A stretch of DNA of 64,000 bases from Mesorhizobium sp. AR02 (lineage in GTDB: Bacteria; Pseudomonadota; Alphaproteobacteria; Rhizobiales; Rhizobiaceae): contig NZ_CP080530.1 in the NCBI RefSeq assembly GCF_024746835.1, positions 248,001 to 312,000 on the forward strand, in the 5' to 3' direction. The notes under the pieces are model-generated. The model had not been told where the DNA came from. It searched no databases and worked only from the letters and a program-made list of their open reading frames with translations. A program made the position numbers and the translations under genes. This document shows, piece by piece, positions 27,104-36,803 of this stretch. Numbering within the stretch: the stretch's first letter is position 1; each line of letters opens with the position of its first letter.

Positions 27104-27250
27104 ATGGGACAAACCAGGAGAACGGCGTTGCCCTTTAGAATCTTTTGTGGCGTGTTTGTGCTGGTCCTGTGCGGCAACGCTGTGGCTGTCTACTTCGCCT
27201 CGCATTCCATCCGTCTAGCAGTTGTCAGAGCTATGACGGAATTTGGGTGA
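27104..27250 (+). CDS. Possible small membrane protein after fdxB
   Basis: A 48-residue frame starting five bases after the fdxB stop: MGQTRRTALPFRIFCGVFVL and one predicted membrane helix (IFCGVFVLVLCGNAVAVYFA). There is no clear ribosome site, but close spacing would allow coupling. No family recognised. Confidence 0.35.
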   Translation: MGQTRRTALPFRIFCGVFVLVLCGNAVAVYFASHSIRLAVVRAMTEFG

Positions 27251-27259
27251 CTGGGTTGA

Positions 27260-27409
27260 TCAAGCGGCGCTTTGCGGCTTCATTTCGATGACCTCGATGC
27301 TGTCCTGGAACCTGGCACCTGCCAGCTGTTTGGGCAACTGATTTTGTCCCTTCAATCTTCGCCAGGATGTTGCGGCGGCCATGACGAGCTTGAAGACCAT
27401 CAGGCTGGC
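27260..27409 (-). pseudogene. IS256-type transposase C-terminal fragment
   Basis: Minus-strand translation ends WRRLKGQNQLPKQLAG then FQDSIEVIEM, the typical tail of an IS256-type transposase different from the one at 15200. Only about 50 residues remain. Confidence 0.6.
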
Positions 27410-27436
27410 GGGAGGTCGAAATCGGGCTTGGCATCG

Positions 27437-27703
27437 TCCGATGCCACCTGCCCGGTTATAGCCGTGGAACTGGCTCAAGCTCGCCCGTATCGCGCACGTT
27501 CCGTCTTCCGACGCGTCACCGGCCAGGGCAAGGCGGTCGGCACCGATCGGCTCAACGATCAGGAGGTCGCCCGCCTAGTCAAGCGGACTGCGCTCGCGGC
27601 TAGAGTACGCGGCGACTTGCCGGAAGGCAAACGCGGAAAGCTCTGCCGGCCATTCGGCGCTCGCCTCCCCGGCCAAAGTCGACGAGTGCTATTTACCCTG
27701 TGA
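27437..27703 (+). pseudogene. Tyrosine recombinase fragment
   Basis: Contains FRRVTGQGKAVGTDRLNDQE then VARLVKRTALAARVRGDLPE, nearly the same as the intact recombinase at 61501-62640 (FRRVTGQGKAVGAERLNPQE). The catalytic C-terminus is lost. It is the third copy of this recombinase type in the window. Confidence 0.7.
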
Positions 27704-28214
27704 CAAAGGACATGGGGCGAACAAGTACATCCATCACTATTGACCACGGTCATAAGAGAGTTAACCGCCTTGATGCACGGCGATCGGTGGAGATCAGAAC
27801 CGGCGCCTCAGTGATCGCGGCCAGCTTCAGCCCTTTGGTGAACCGGCATGCCCCTCTAGCCACCGTGCCAGATCACCTTCAAGATCCGCCGAAACAGAAA
27901 AGAAGTCCCAAAGGATCGGGTTTCAGTGCCTTCTGGACCTGCAGAGCCGGCGCGCGCAAGCCCTTGCGCCTCGGTGTGACCAGTGACAAGCACACCCGGC
28001 CGGAATTGAGACCGTCGGATCACCGGGGCGGTCCACCTGAGTCGAAATGGACTGGGCCGAGATGGAAGCGCGTCGTGCTCGAGGGGCGCATCGCTAAGGT
28101 GGCCTGGCGGGGGGCAGGACGCCCGAAAGGGGCCGCACGTATGCGGCACCTTCGGCGCCGTGCAAGAGCTCAGCATTGAAAAACCAGCACAAGGCGAACT
28201 CTGGCCGCAGAACA
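27704..28214. other. Gene-free stretch
   Basis: About 510 bases with only overlapping, low-quality open frames. Nothing recognised. Confidence 0.35.
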
Positions 28215-29591
28215 TTAGCCGCAGCACCCACTCTCATCTTCTTCGGCTCTTTGCCCTCTTGAGGTTTTCTCACTGAGGCCGAGAAGGCGGCTATTGAGAC
28301 GGCTCGACAATGTTCGGGTGTCGCCGAAGACCATCTCCACATCCTCGCGCGAGACGACATCACTGCCATCCCGTGCCAGGCTCCGTTGAGCCAAACGACG
28401 GACCATCTCCTTGACATAGGCCGCGCTGCTGTTCTCCGAGCGTGCGACGGCATCCGCCAGCGCCCCGTCTTCGAAGACGAGCGCACGACCATACAGCGCG
28501 ATCAGCCGCTCGCGGCAACCGGCGTCGGGAAGCGGGATCTCAATTGCTTCGTCCACGCGGCCTGGGCGCGAGGCGAGCGCGTCCTCAATGTCCTCCGGAC
28601 GGTTCGTCGTCAGGAGGAAGAGGATATCTGCATTTGGTTCAAGGCCATCGATCTCGTTCAACAGACGGTTGAGCAAGCATTCGGCTTTTGGGCTGTAAAT
28701 GTTTTCTCGCGACCGACCCACCAGATCCACGTCTTCAAGTACGACGATGCTCGGCTGAAGGGTGCGGGCCAACGCGATGTAGCAGGCAATATCCGTTGTC
28801 TGCTCAGCCGTAACCAGAACGGTAGTGCGTCCGGGCAGGTTGGCAGAAACATAACGGATGACGTGCGTCTTGCCTGTACCAGGGGGACCATAAAGCAGAA
28901 TACCCTTTTGCGCGTGTTGGCCGAGGCGCTTCAACCCCTCTCGGTGTCGATCAAAGTCGAAGACGTTGGCATCAAGACGCGCCATAGTTGCCTCCGAAAG
29001 CACCACGTCGTTCCGGGGTACGGCGGGAAGGCGATGAACCCGAATCGTTCCCGGCATCCCGGAGTTTCGTGCATCGAATTCGAACGAGAGAACCTTGTTG
29101 CGGTAGTATCGCGAGCTTTCGCCTGCCGCCTGGATTTTGCTCAGAAATCCGCGCGAGAAGGCGCATGCCTGCTCGCCAGGCAAATAGGCGATTTCCACTT
29201 GAACCGTTCGGCCGCCCCAGTGGTCAAAAAACTGCGATAGGAGGATCGCGACAGGCTCTTGGCCGATAAGGAACAACCAGAGGCCATTGTGCAGAGACGC
29301 GTAGGGCACATCTTCGCCGATATCGATGTCCTGATATTGCAAGGGTGTCAGCGCAACGGCGTCACCGTCGCGAATCACCATGTCCGACAGCTTCATGGCT
29401 TCGAACTCGTCCCACTGGTGGACGCCGATGAGCTTGGGAGATAAAGTCGTAATCTGCTCTTCAATGACCGTTTGAAGGTCAGGCAGCATATGGGCAGCAA
29501 ACTTTCGGCGCGAGCTAGCGAGACCCGTCAAATCATCGGTTTTGAAATGCCGATTTAGTGCCTGCCAGGCATAGCGATCGATATCGGTCAC
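28215..29591 (-). CDS. AAA+ ATPase of the FtsH/CDC48-like class, orphan
   Basis: A 458-residue protein. The first ~200 residues are an uncharacterised domain; residues ~205-420 are an AAA+ module with Walker A LYGPPGTGKT, Walker B SIVVLEDVD, sensor LLTTNRPEDIEDALASRPGR with the arginine fingers, and a helical lid. The start is GTG at 29591 with AAGGA upstream. The tail ends in DESGCCG. No protease domain or partner gene is adjacent. The core is intact, so it is likely functional, perhaps as a chaperone or remodelling ATPase; the target is unknown. Confidence 0.75.
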   Translation of the reverse strand: MTDIDRYAWQALNRHFKTDDLTGLASSRRKFAAHMLPDLQTVIEEQITTLSPKLIGVHQWDEFEAMKLSDMVIRDGDAVALTPLQYQDIDIGEDVPYASLHNGLWLFLIGQEPVAILLSQFFDHWGGRTVQVEIAYLPGEQACAFSRGFLSKIQAAGESSRYYRNKVLSFEFDARNSGMPGTIRVHRLPAVPRNDVVLSEATMARLDANVFDFDRHREGLKRLGQHAQKGILLYGPPGTGKTHVIRYVSANLPGRTTVLVTAEQTTDIACYIALARTLQPSIVVLEDVDLVGRSRENIYSPKAECLLNRLLNEIDGLEPNADILFLLTTNRPEDIEDALASRPGRVDEAIEIPLPDAGCRERLIALYGRALVFEDGALADAVARSENSSAAYVKEMVRRLAQRSLARDGSDVVSREDVEMVFGDTRTLSSRLNSRLLGLSEKTSRGQRAEEDESGCCG

Positions 29592-30879
29592 AGCAGAATC
29601 CTTTTTTGCGGTTGAGGGAAGAACGATGCGACTGCATCATTTGTCGTTACGGCGCCGCCGAGCTCCCCCGAATTGCTCCCACCGGCAAGATTATCGAAGC
29701 AATTTGCGTGCCCGGTTGGCGCTCCGTTGGCGTTCCACCGCTTCCCGCTAGCCAGCGGCGCTTCTTGGCGACCTTTCGGTCGGCCTTGCGACATTCTAGT
29801 CCAGTTCCGGACACAAGAAGGTCTCGATACGCACGCTCGGCGAGACCAAATTGGAACCCCAAGCATGTAAACGTCGCACCCCAGCCCAATTCGATGCTCA
29901 TCGAAGGCGCTTGCTGAAGAGCGGCTGGCCATTGGGGTGCTGCCACGGGCGTGCGTTCGCGCTAGTCGCGGCTCTGCGTACACAAAAACACGCTAGGGTA
30001 GACACTGTGCAATCGCTGCAATGCCCCCCGTGTGCGGTATTGCATGGGCTTGCGCTGTCTGGTCCGTCTTTTGCCAGCCGGTGCGGAAGCGTAAAATTCA
30101 TCGCTACACAGGACTTTTGTTTCAATGCGATGACCTGGCGGCCATAGCGCGCACCCTACCTTGGCGAACACGTCGTCGAAGCCAAAGCGTTTGTGCAGAA
30201 GCATTTCATTGGAAATGGCATGCCGCTTGCTCCTCGTGCTTAGAGCCCATCAAACCAGGAAGAAAGCGACTACCGGACCATGGTTGACACGCGAAGCCCT
30301 AAACGATCGACAAAGGCGACGGTGGTCGTCCTCGCTGAAGACCGGGACATCGTCCGGTTCGGAGATCCGTCCTCGGAGGTCGCTTTGCAGATGGGGGTCC
30401 GATGCCGACACGCCAGATGATGCGCGCGCATTTGCCGTGTACCGGTCCGCATCAGCATGTCAGCGGCCAAGCGGCTCCTCAAAGTTTCGCCAGAGCCCAC
30501 GTCGGCCGGAAACAGGCAAGTCCACCCAATACGCTGAACCAGTTCAGCCACGCCGGTCTGTGGCGTGGAGACTCACATTTGCGACTCATACGCTTATCCC
30601 GCTACTGGCCATTTCCGGCTGCCAAGAGTTTCACCCCGGGCATGAGCAGTGGGTGATCCATGCCGGTTCCGGCGCCGCAGTCGCGGTAGGACGGATCGAG
30701 CCGCTCGAAAGTCCCCTCATCCCTCACATCGATACCGTTCGGGTGAGGAACATCTGGAGCCGGACCGTTCCCATGGATCGGGAGCCGCGTGGCATCATCT
30801 CGCGCCTGGTACGGGGCCCCAGCGCGGTACTCCCGCGAGCTCAGTCCAGTGCGCCAGTTTTTCTAGAGGAGCAAGCTGA
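29592..30879. other. Long stretch without a recognisable gene
   Basis: About 1.3 kb containing only overlapping open frames with atypical composition. One at 30161-30883 (+) spans 240 codons, but its translation is rich in Arg, Ser and Pro and resembles no family I know. No IS ends or RNA genes seen. Confidence 0.35.
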
Positions 30880-31041
30880 ATGACCGTTCAAACAAAGGTT
30901 CCCTTCGTCACGTTTCTCACGCGTGTTCGCGACACCACGCAGGATCACCGTCGCGCAAAATCGCCGGTAGCTTTCAGGCTGCTGTCAGCTAGGGCTGGCA
31001 AAAAAGGTGTTATCGGAACAACCAATCAGGAGACCTTATAA
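30880..31041 (+). CDS. Possible small protein of 53 residues
   Basis: ATG at 30880 behind a good ribosome site (GAGGAG, 8 bases upstream) opens a 53-codon frame starting MTVQTKVPFVTFLTRVRDTT. It is basic and has no recognised domain. Support rests on the ribosome site alone. Confidence 0.35.
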   Translation: MTVQTKVPFVTFLTRVRDTTQDHRRAKSPVAFRLLSARAGKKGVIGTTNQETL

Positions 31042-31071
31042 AATGAGAACTTCGGCCCAACTCGGCCAAGT

Positions 31072-31087
31072 TGGCACGAGTCTTGAA
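31072..31087 (+). promoter_or_regulatory. Sigma54-like promoter, one mismatch at -12
   Basis: TGGCACGAGTCTTGAA matches TGGCAC-N5-TTG but has GA instead of GC at -12. Two one-mismatch NifA-like sites lie upstream (TGT at 30924 with ACG; TGT near 31009 with ACC). It would drive the small secreted protein gene 230 bases downstream. Confidence 0.35.
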
Positions 31088-31217
31088 GCCCTTCGGTTCG
31101 AGGCGGCGAGAGCTGCCGACCGGCATTCATGTCGCGGGCAGCCGCGATGAATCGAACAGAAGAAGGAAAGCTACATGTCGGGCCTGCACAGCTTCGAGTC
31201 GGAGCAGACAAACGAGC

Positions 31218-31277
31218 ATGGCGGACCAGGTTCTCATCGTCGACGACGACAGGGTCGCCTGTCCGCCCTGCTGAAGA
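31218..31277 (+). pseudogene. Fragment of a response-regulator N-terminus
   Basis: ATG GCG GAC... encodes MADQVLIVDDDRV, the start of a receiver domain, then runs into a stop after five more codons. Only a stub remains. Confidence 0.4.
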
Positions 31278-31304
31278 TGAAGCAATAATACACAGAGAAG
31301 TAAC

Positions 31305-31631
31305 ATGAAAAACAGACTTCGCGTATTGGCAATGGCGGCTATCATTGCCTCTTCCCTTCCATCCTTTGCGCTGTCAGAGATTTACGAATGTTGGATCGAT
31401 GTCGAAAATCACAGTGACGTTGCCGTAGAAGAGCTCCACATAAAGCCCATCCGCGCCAAGCGCTGGGGTCCGGATCTTCTGGGTTCGTCCTACTTGGATC
31501 CAGGCTCCGAGATCATGGTGGAGCGGCCGGGCGGCTTGTGCCGCTTCGATGTGCTGATTGAGTACGAAGATGGCCGCAAAAAGGTCATCCGGGATATCAA
31601 TCTTTGCGAGGAGGACGCTCTTAAAGTCTGA
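31305..31631 (+). CDS. Small secreted protein of unknown function
   Basis: A 108-residue protein with a clear Sec signal peptide (KNRLRVLAMAAIIASSLPSF then ALS), so the mature ~85 residues should be periplasmic. The mature part has three cysteines (YECWIDVEN, GLCRFDV, NLCEED) and an immunoglobulin-like beta pattern: EIYECWIDVENHSDVAVEEL and then YLDPGSEIMVERPGG. The ATG follows GAGAAGTAAC. A strong rho-independent terminator lies 50 bases after the stop. No family name recognised; the sigma54-like site upstream hints at nodule expression. Confidence 0.7.
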   Translation: MKNRLRVLAMAAIIASSLPSFALSEIYECWIDVENHSDVAVEELHIKPIRAKRWGPDLLGSSYLDPGSEIMVERPGGLCRFDVLIEYEDGRKKVIRDINLCEEDALKV

Positions 31632-31650
31632 CCCGCAACGCAAATGGAAA

Positions 31651-31670
31651 GGTCAGCCTCGAGGCTGACC
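31651..31670. repeat. Perfect 20-base palindrome
   Basis: Two 10-base arms (GGTCAGCCTC and its complement) meet without a spacer, 20 bases after the secreted-protein stop. It may be part of transcription termination or mRNA protection. Confidence 0.6.
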
Positions 31671-31683
31671 TCAGACCGCTGAC

Positions 31684-31715
31684 AAACCCCGTCGAATTTC
31701 GGCGGGGTTTGTTTT
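31684..31715 (+). terminator. Rho-independent terminator after the secreted protein gene
   Basis: AAACCCCG-TCGAATTTCGG-CGGGGTTT hairpin followed by GTTTT. Strong GC stem with a T-rich tail. Confidence 0.85.
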
Positions 31716-31780
31716 ACGTGATTGAAGTGCTTTGGGAAGGTTGCGTCAGGAGATTTTGACAGGTTGAATGCTTTTTGGCT

Positions 31781-31795
31781 TGGCACGCTACATGC
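31781..31795 (+). promoter_or_regulatory. Candidate sigma54 promoter
   Basis: TGGCACGCTACATGC has GG and GC ten bases apart (ATGC instead of TTGC at -12). No perfect NifA site was found upstream. The frame at 31822-32277 follows. Confidence 0.45.
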
Positions 31796-31821
31796 GCGCT
31801 GTTCAGCAAACGCGCGACTGA

Positions 31822-32277
31822 GTGGTCCCACCGCCACGAGAGCCGCTGACTTACGCCACCTCCCAAGGCGTACCCGGCCCGGCAGCGAGCTCAGTTTCCT
31901 GCCGGCATACGTGTTCAGACTTACTCGCGTTCAGAACAGCAGCTCATTCTAAGCTGTGGAACTTTAATGGGAGAAGCGAAATAGGGGGTCCAGAGGAGCA
32001 CTTTACCAAGCATTCACGCATTCACGCCTTCTTCATTGAGCCGCGCGGCGATCTTCTTCGCCGCGATATCGAGGGGTCGGCGGAACGTCGAATAACGCCA
32101 GCCGAGGCGCTCGCGCAGGGACTGGCCTACCGCGGTAATCCCAAAAGGCTGGTGACGATGCAGATGCAGAAGCCAATTATTGTTCTGAGCATGCTGTCAG
32201 CAAATTTGATCTTACCCGCGTACTTTGTGAAAAAGAAAACTGCCAAAGTGCGAAGAAAAAGACGGTTATCGAAATGA
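31822..32277 (+). CDS. Hypothetical protein, doubtful
   Basis: A 151-codon frame downstream of the candidate sigma54 promoter. The start at 31822 lacks a good ribosome site. The second half (residues ~60-150) looks more protein-like, with EEHFTKHSRIHAFFIEPRGD, and the end is very basic (KKKTAKVRRKRRLSK). No family recognised; it could also be decayed DNA. Confidence 0.3.
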   Translation: MVPPPREPLTYATSQGVPGPAASSVSCRHTCSDLLAFRTAAHSKLWNFNGRSEIGGPEEHFTKHSRIHAFFIEPRGDLLRRDIEGSAERRITPAEALAQGLAYRGNPKRLVTMQMQKPIIVLSMLSANLILPAYFVKKKTAKVRRKRRLSK

Positions 32278-32461
32278 TTACTCCTGCCATTATGTAAGGA
32301 CGAAAAACATCAATGTTTATATCTTATCCCTTAGGTGCAGCAAGTGCCACCTACACTCGCATGAAGTTGCTTGCTTCGTGTAAGTTCGACACGTATCTCA
32401 ACAGTATCTTGTCAGCTTCTCCTGCTCGAACGACAAGAGATCTCAGAGTCGGTTTGGAAAA

Positions 32462-33061
32462 TCACGGTTGGGCGTTTCTGCGTAGCATGATGCCGCCCAT
32501 GGCGACGAGGATCATGGCCTGCGAGACATCGATGCGCTGCTCGTAATCGCGCACGAGGCGTCGCCACCGGATCATCCATCCGAACGTCCGTTCGACGACC
32601 CAGCGACGCGGTAGAACCTTGAAGCCTTTCTGGTCGTCGGAGCGGCGGATGATCTCGACGATGAAGTCGAGATAGCAGGCCTTATCCATCAGCTTGAGCC
32701 GGTCATAGGCCCCGTCGGCGAAGAGATGCTTGACCCACGGCCAGCGTTTGCGGATGCCGTCGAGTATCGCCTGCGCACCCGCGCTGTCGGAGATGTCAGC
32801 GGTGGTCAGGTTGACCATCAGGAGCCGTCCGTCCGTATCGACCGCAATATGGCGCTTGCGCCCGACGATCTTCTTACCCGCGTCGTAGCCTCGTGCTTTT
32901 GCATGGGGCGCCTTGATCGACTGACTATCAATCACACCAGCGCTGGGTGAAGGTTCGCGACCCTGCCGCTCGCGGTCGAGCATCAGTTCCACGTCGTGGA
33001 TCGTCTGAAACAGGAAGCGCCGTGCCAACTCGCGGAACCAGCTATAGACCGTCTGCAACAA
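32462..33061 (-). mobile_element. IS5-family transposase, N-terminally truncated
   Basis: About 199 residues of an IS5-type DDE transposase: SPSAGVIDSQSIKAPHAKAR with the first Asp, KKIVGRKRHIAVDTDGRLL, HLFADGAYDRLK with the second Asp, and the C-terminal [20 protein letters not shown] containing the Glu. The N-terminal helix region expected before LMLDRERQGREPS is abnormal or absent, so the gene begins inside the protein. Inverted repeats could not be assigned. Confidence 0.75.
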
Positions 33062-33318
33062 ACTGCGCCAATAGAGCGAAAAACTCGGTTTTAATAGGCT
33101 TGATACAAAATCGAGGACGCTTGGTCCGCCAAGCTATTTCTGGGCTTCCACCGGCAAAACTAGAGGACCTTGAGCGCTGAGCATCTAATGGCTAACAAAC
33201 CTATTTTTTCAGCGTGCCGTGATCCTCCAAGGCCCACCAGTCGTAGGCTTCGTTCACGAAAGATGGGCCAAGACGACCGGTCACAGTTTCTGCCGCCACG
33301 ATGTGACGGGCAACTTCC
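33062..33318. other. Short unassigned spacer
   Basis: No gene recognised between the IS5 remnant and the PaiB-type fragment. Confidence 0.3.
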
Positions 33319-33774
33319 TCAGCCCTGTTCGGACTTCGAGGCGGCGGCCGCAAGCATCGCTTCGCCTAGGCGCCGGTCGCCTTTGGCGTTCAGCACTTCG
33401 CCGGCATTGCGAATGTCGCGCGGTTCTATGTTCTGGCTGAGCTTGGCTTTGCCCACTAGACGGGTAATTTCGATCTCCAGCCCGACGATCGCCTTGACCA
33501 TTGTGTCGATAAAGTCCCTGGGCGCGTCACCCATCTTCCACGGGACAGGATGCGCCGCCTCGTGCCGGCGGGTCAGCCTGGCGACATTGTGACGGACATA
33601 GCTCTCGTCGTCACGGACGGTGATCCGTCCGTATGCATGGGCAACGAGGTAGTTCCAGGTCGGCACCTGCCGGTGGAACTCCTGCTTGCTCGGGTACCAT
33701 TGCGGCGAGATATAGGCGTCGGCCGCGCGGAACACGACGAGCACCTCATCGCCGGTCGACACGTCCTGCCAGAC
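33319..33774 (-). pseudogene. PaiB-type FMN-binding regulator, C-terminal fragment
   Basis: Encodes VLVVFRAADAYISPQWYPSK, VPTWNYLVAHAYGRI and FIDTMVKAIVGLEIEITRLV, characteristic of the PaiB/FMN-binding negative regulator family. The first ~70 residues of the family are missing. Upstream it runs directly into a methionine gamma-lyase fragment on the same strand, so the two were joined by a deletion near 33775. Confidence 0.7.
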
Positions 33775-34468
33775 AGGGTTGTTGCGGGCGCCTCGAGCGC
33801 TTGCGCGGTCGAAAGAGCCGTCGCGCTGTGGCGCTCCATGCGAAGCGCGAGCGTCTTGAGCCCGCGCAGGATCAGGAACGCCGAGAGTGGTGATAGTGCG
33901 GCACCAGTGATATAGCGCAGACCGGTTTCGTGGAGCGTGTGGAGTGTTTTCGCGTCACCCAAGATCGCCCCGCCGAGGGCATCGCCGTGCCCGTTGATAT
34001 ACTTCGTCAGTGAGTGGATGACGATATCGGCCCCGTGTTCCAGCGGCCGCTGGAGCGCGGGCGAGGCGAAGGTACTGTCCACGGCCACCTTCACGCCGCG
34101 CGCGTGTGCGCGTTCGGCGATTTCCGCGATGTCGAGGATGCGGCTCAGCGGGTTGACCGGGGTCTCGAAGAAAACAAGCCGGGTCCGGTCAGTGATCGCG
34201 CCATCGAGGTTGCTTGGCTCGGACAGATCGACCGCGACGACCTTGATCCCAAAACGCGGGACCGCCTGTCGAGCGCGGCTGCAGCCTCATTGGCCGCAAC
34301 GCTCTCGAAGCCGTATGTGGAGGTCAGGAAGACCGGAGGCTGGACTGCGTTCGAAAATCCGACCAGATCGTAGCCAAAATGGATTGCGCGGGTAGCGAAA
34401 CCGAGGTCAGCGTCGCTCTGCGACTGGTCCGGAGCATACATTTTAGTTTGATCGGTCGTTCGGGTCAT
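33775..34468 (-). pseudogene. Methionine gamma-lyase/cystathionine synthase-type enzyme, broken
   Basis: A PLP-dependent Cys/Met metabolism enzyme in pieces. The N-terminus (34468 downward) reads FATRAIHFGYDLVGFSNAVQ then PPVFLTSTYGFESVAANEAA. After an internal deletion and frameshift near 34265 it continues VVAVDLSEPSNLDGAITDRT, VAVDSTFASPALQRPLEHGA and DIVIHSLTKYINGHGD, where the lysine is the PLP site. It stops abruptly near 33775. Roughly 100 residues of the PLP-binding region and the whole C-terminus are lost. It is divergent from a MocR regulator that may once have controlled it. Confidence 0.75.
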
Positions 34469-34522
34469 GAGTCTGTGGTGTCCTCTTGGATTTTCGGCAG
34501 AATGCGCTCAAACTGGTTTATA

Positions 34523-34560
34523 TGAAATGTCCAGTTGGCGATCATTGAAATGGTCCAGTC
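34523..34560. repeat. Direct repeats before the MocR gene, possible autoregulatory operator
   Basis: TGAAATGTCCAGT (34523-34535) and TGAAATGGTCCAGT (34546-34559) recur 23 bases apart, about two helix turns. MocR/PdxR regulators often bind direct repeats. The second copy contains the likely ATG. Confidence 0.45.
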
Positions 34561-36088
34561 TCATGATCCCGGCTCTGCGGGCCGTGAGCACGCGTTGGGT
34601 GCGCGCCAGATTTACATGGCGCTTCGGGACCAGATTCTTGGCGGTGTTTATGAAACCGGCAGTCACTTGCCGTCCTCTCGGAGTTTGGCGAATGAGCTCG
34701 GCGTTTCGCGAACCACGGTCACTGTCGCTTACGAGCAGCTGGCTGTGGAAGGCTTCATCGAAGTTCGCCAAGGCGCACGACCCCGCGTTGCATCATCTCT
34801 GCTCGAACACAGCCCAAGCAGCGCGCGCTCGAAACGAGCCGGCCCGGTTAGACTGTCCGCCTATGGCGGGCGCCTGCGCGCCAGTCCGCCCTGGCCGGAT
34901 TACTTGCCGAACGCGCTGAAGATTGATTTCCGCTATGGTGATCTGGCGCCGTCCGATTTCCCGGCGCTGATCTGGAAGCGCGCCATGAACGCGGCGATGG
35001 CGCAACGTCCCGTGCGGCTGGCCTATGACGATCCTCGCGGATCGCGCCGGCTGCGCCAGGCGCTGCAGAGCTATCTCTGGCGCGCCCGAACGTTGAGCTG
35101 CGACCTCGAGCAGATCATCATCGTCAGCGGCTCGCAGCAGGGTCTCGATCTGTGCGCTCGCCTGATGCTCGATCCCGTGGACCGCTTCGTAATCGAAGAC
35201 CCGTGCTACAGGATGGCTCGTCAGGTCTTTGCCAGCACAGGCGCCTCGCCTGTCTCGGTCGCTGTTGACGAGGATGGGATGAAGACGGAGTTACTCAAAG
35301 GAGTCGCGGCTCGGCTGGCCTATGTCACGCCCTCGCACCAGTTCCCACTGGGCCGCGTCATGCCGATCGCGCGCCGGCATCAGCTCCTGGAATGGGCGCG
35401 GCGCAACGACGCCTATGTGATCGAGGATGATTACGACAGCGAGTACCGCTACGACATCAATCCGGTGCCCCCACTGCACAAGCTGGAAGACCGCGGTTCT
35501 GTGATTTATCTCGGCACGATTTCCAAGACGCTCTCGCCGATGCTGCGCATTGGCTATCTCGTGGTCCCCCCGGAATTGCCGGACGTCTTCGCGACGGCCA
35601 AACAACTCCTGGACAGGCACTCTCCGGTGGCCGAGCAGGAGGCTTTAGCCATGCTCATCGAGAGCGGCGCCTATGAAAGCCATGTGCGCCGCGTGCGCCG
35701 GCCGAATGGTGAGCGCAGGGAGACCCTGTTGAATGCCCTGCGACACCGATTCGGAGGTCGGATCGCCATCGAGGGCGCCGATGCCGGGCTGCACGTTGTC
35801 GTCTGGTTCAAGGAACTGTCGCGATCATTGGAAGCACCGCTGATTGAAAAAGCGCGACGCTCAGGTGTGGGCATACACTCCATTTCCCCCCTATACGATT
35901 GCGAAACGGGCGAAGGCCGTGCTGACCAGGTCGGGCTGGTCATGGGCTACTCCGCCTTGAGCATACAGCAGATCGAGAAGGGTGTTCGAATTCTGCTGAA
36001 GGCTGTCGAACAGGTGAAAGGAGAATTCTCCGAGACCGATGGCTGCGACGGTGGCTTGGCGCCGGGCGATGATAGGCCGCTCTTGTGA
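34550..36088 (+). CDS. MocR/PdxR-type GntR regulator with aminotransferase domain
   Basis: Start at ATG 34550 gives 512 residues (TTG at 34535 is an alternative). The N-terminal winged HTH (about 20-85) reads GSHLPSSRSLANELGVSRTT then VTVAYEQLAVEGFIEVRQGA. The rest is a fold-type I aminotransferase-like domain with the PLP site YLGTISKTLSPMLRIGYLVV and EDDYDSEYRYD. Such proteins sense PLP or amino-acid derivatives. Neighbours are the divergent broken lyase and, downstream, broken MOSC and reductase genes, so its natural targets here seem lost. Confidence 0.88.
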   Translation: MVQSHDPGSAGREHALGARQIYMALRDQILGGVYETGSHLPSSRSLANELGVSRTTVTVAYEQLAVEGFIEVRQGARPRVASSLLEHSPSSARSKRAGPVRLSAYGGRLRASPPWPDYLPNALKIDFRYGDLAPSDFPALIWKRAMNAAMAQRPVRLAYDDPRGSRRLRQALQSYLWRARTLSCDLEQIIIVSGSQQGLDLCARLMLDPVDRFVIEDPCYRMARQVFASTGASPVSVAVDEDGMKTELLKGVAARLAYVTPSHQFPLGRVMPIARRHQLLEWARRNDAYVIEDDYDSEYRYDINPVPPLHKLEDRGSVIYLGTISKTLSPMLRIGYLVVPPELPDVFATAKQLLDRHSPVAEQEALAMLIESGAYESHVRRVRRPNGERRETLLNALRHRFGGRIAIEGADAGLHVVVWFKELSRSLEAPLIEKARRSGVGIHSISPLYDCETGEGRADQVGLVMGYSALSIQQIEKGVRILLKAVEQVKGEFSETDGCDGGLAPGDDRPLL

Positions 36089-36307
36089 CCCTGAGCCACG
36101 TAGAGACGTAGAGGTACTGGACTGGGAAAATATCAAAAAACTGGCACTGTTGATCAGACCAGTTTCCGGGCAAAGCTTTCGGGCAACAGCCCCAATCCAG
36201 CGTGACTCCCTCGCCGAAGGGCCGGAGGCAGAGATGCAACAGAGAGCCCGTGGAGATCCTAATCAAGGCTCTCACCAGGCTGTGGCCATGGTTTCGGAGG
36301 ACAATGC

Positions 36308-36798
36308 ATGACTTGGCAGGGAACGCTGCTTCACATCCACGTTGCACCTGCGGCGTCCTACGAGACGGAAGAGTTGACGGAGGCACAACTCGTTGCCGGG
36401 CGCGGCATTGTCGGGGATCGGTACTACCTTGGAACGGGGACCTATTCTCCGAAACCCGATGTGCGCGAAGTGACACTGATCGAGGTCGAAGTCCTGGAAG
36501 CCATGGCACAGGGAGAACCCAGGATTCCGGGTTTCAAGGCCAGCTCGCGCCCGAAGATCATCGGCGGAACCTGACCACGCGCGGCGTACCCTTGGGGCAC
36601 CTGGTCGGCACGCGCTTTCGGATCGGGGAAACCGTCCTGCGGGCGGCGCGGATGAATTTTCCCTGCAAGTATATCGAGCAACTGCTCGGCATTCCCGGTC
36701 TCTACGAGGGGCTTCTGAACCGCTCTGGCCTGAACTGCGCGATCGAGGTTGGTGGCGTGATCCGCCCCGGTGATCCGATACTTCCGATTGACGGGTAA
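36308..36798 (+). pseudogene. MOSC-domain protein, frameshifted
   Basis: The first frame encodes the N-terminal MOSC half (LLHIHVAPAASYETEELTEA, GRGIVGDRYYLGTGTYS, EVTLIEVEVLEAMA). A frameshift near 36530 moves the rest into another frame: LAPEDHRRNLTTRGVPL then FPCKYIEQLLGIPGLYEGL, with the conserved MOSC cysteine. MOSC proteins transfer sulfur or handle molybdenum cofactor. One indel separates the halves. It ends five bases before the reductase gene. Confidence 0.75.
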
Positions 36799-36803
36799 TC
36801 GAT

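Noticed and set aside
30161..30883. 240-codon plus-strand frame as a gene
   Set aside because: Composition rich in Arg, Ser and Pro, no ribosome site, no recognisable family.
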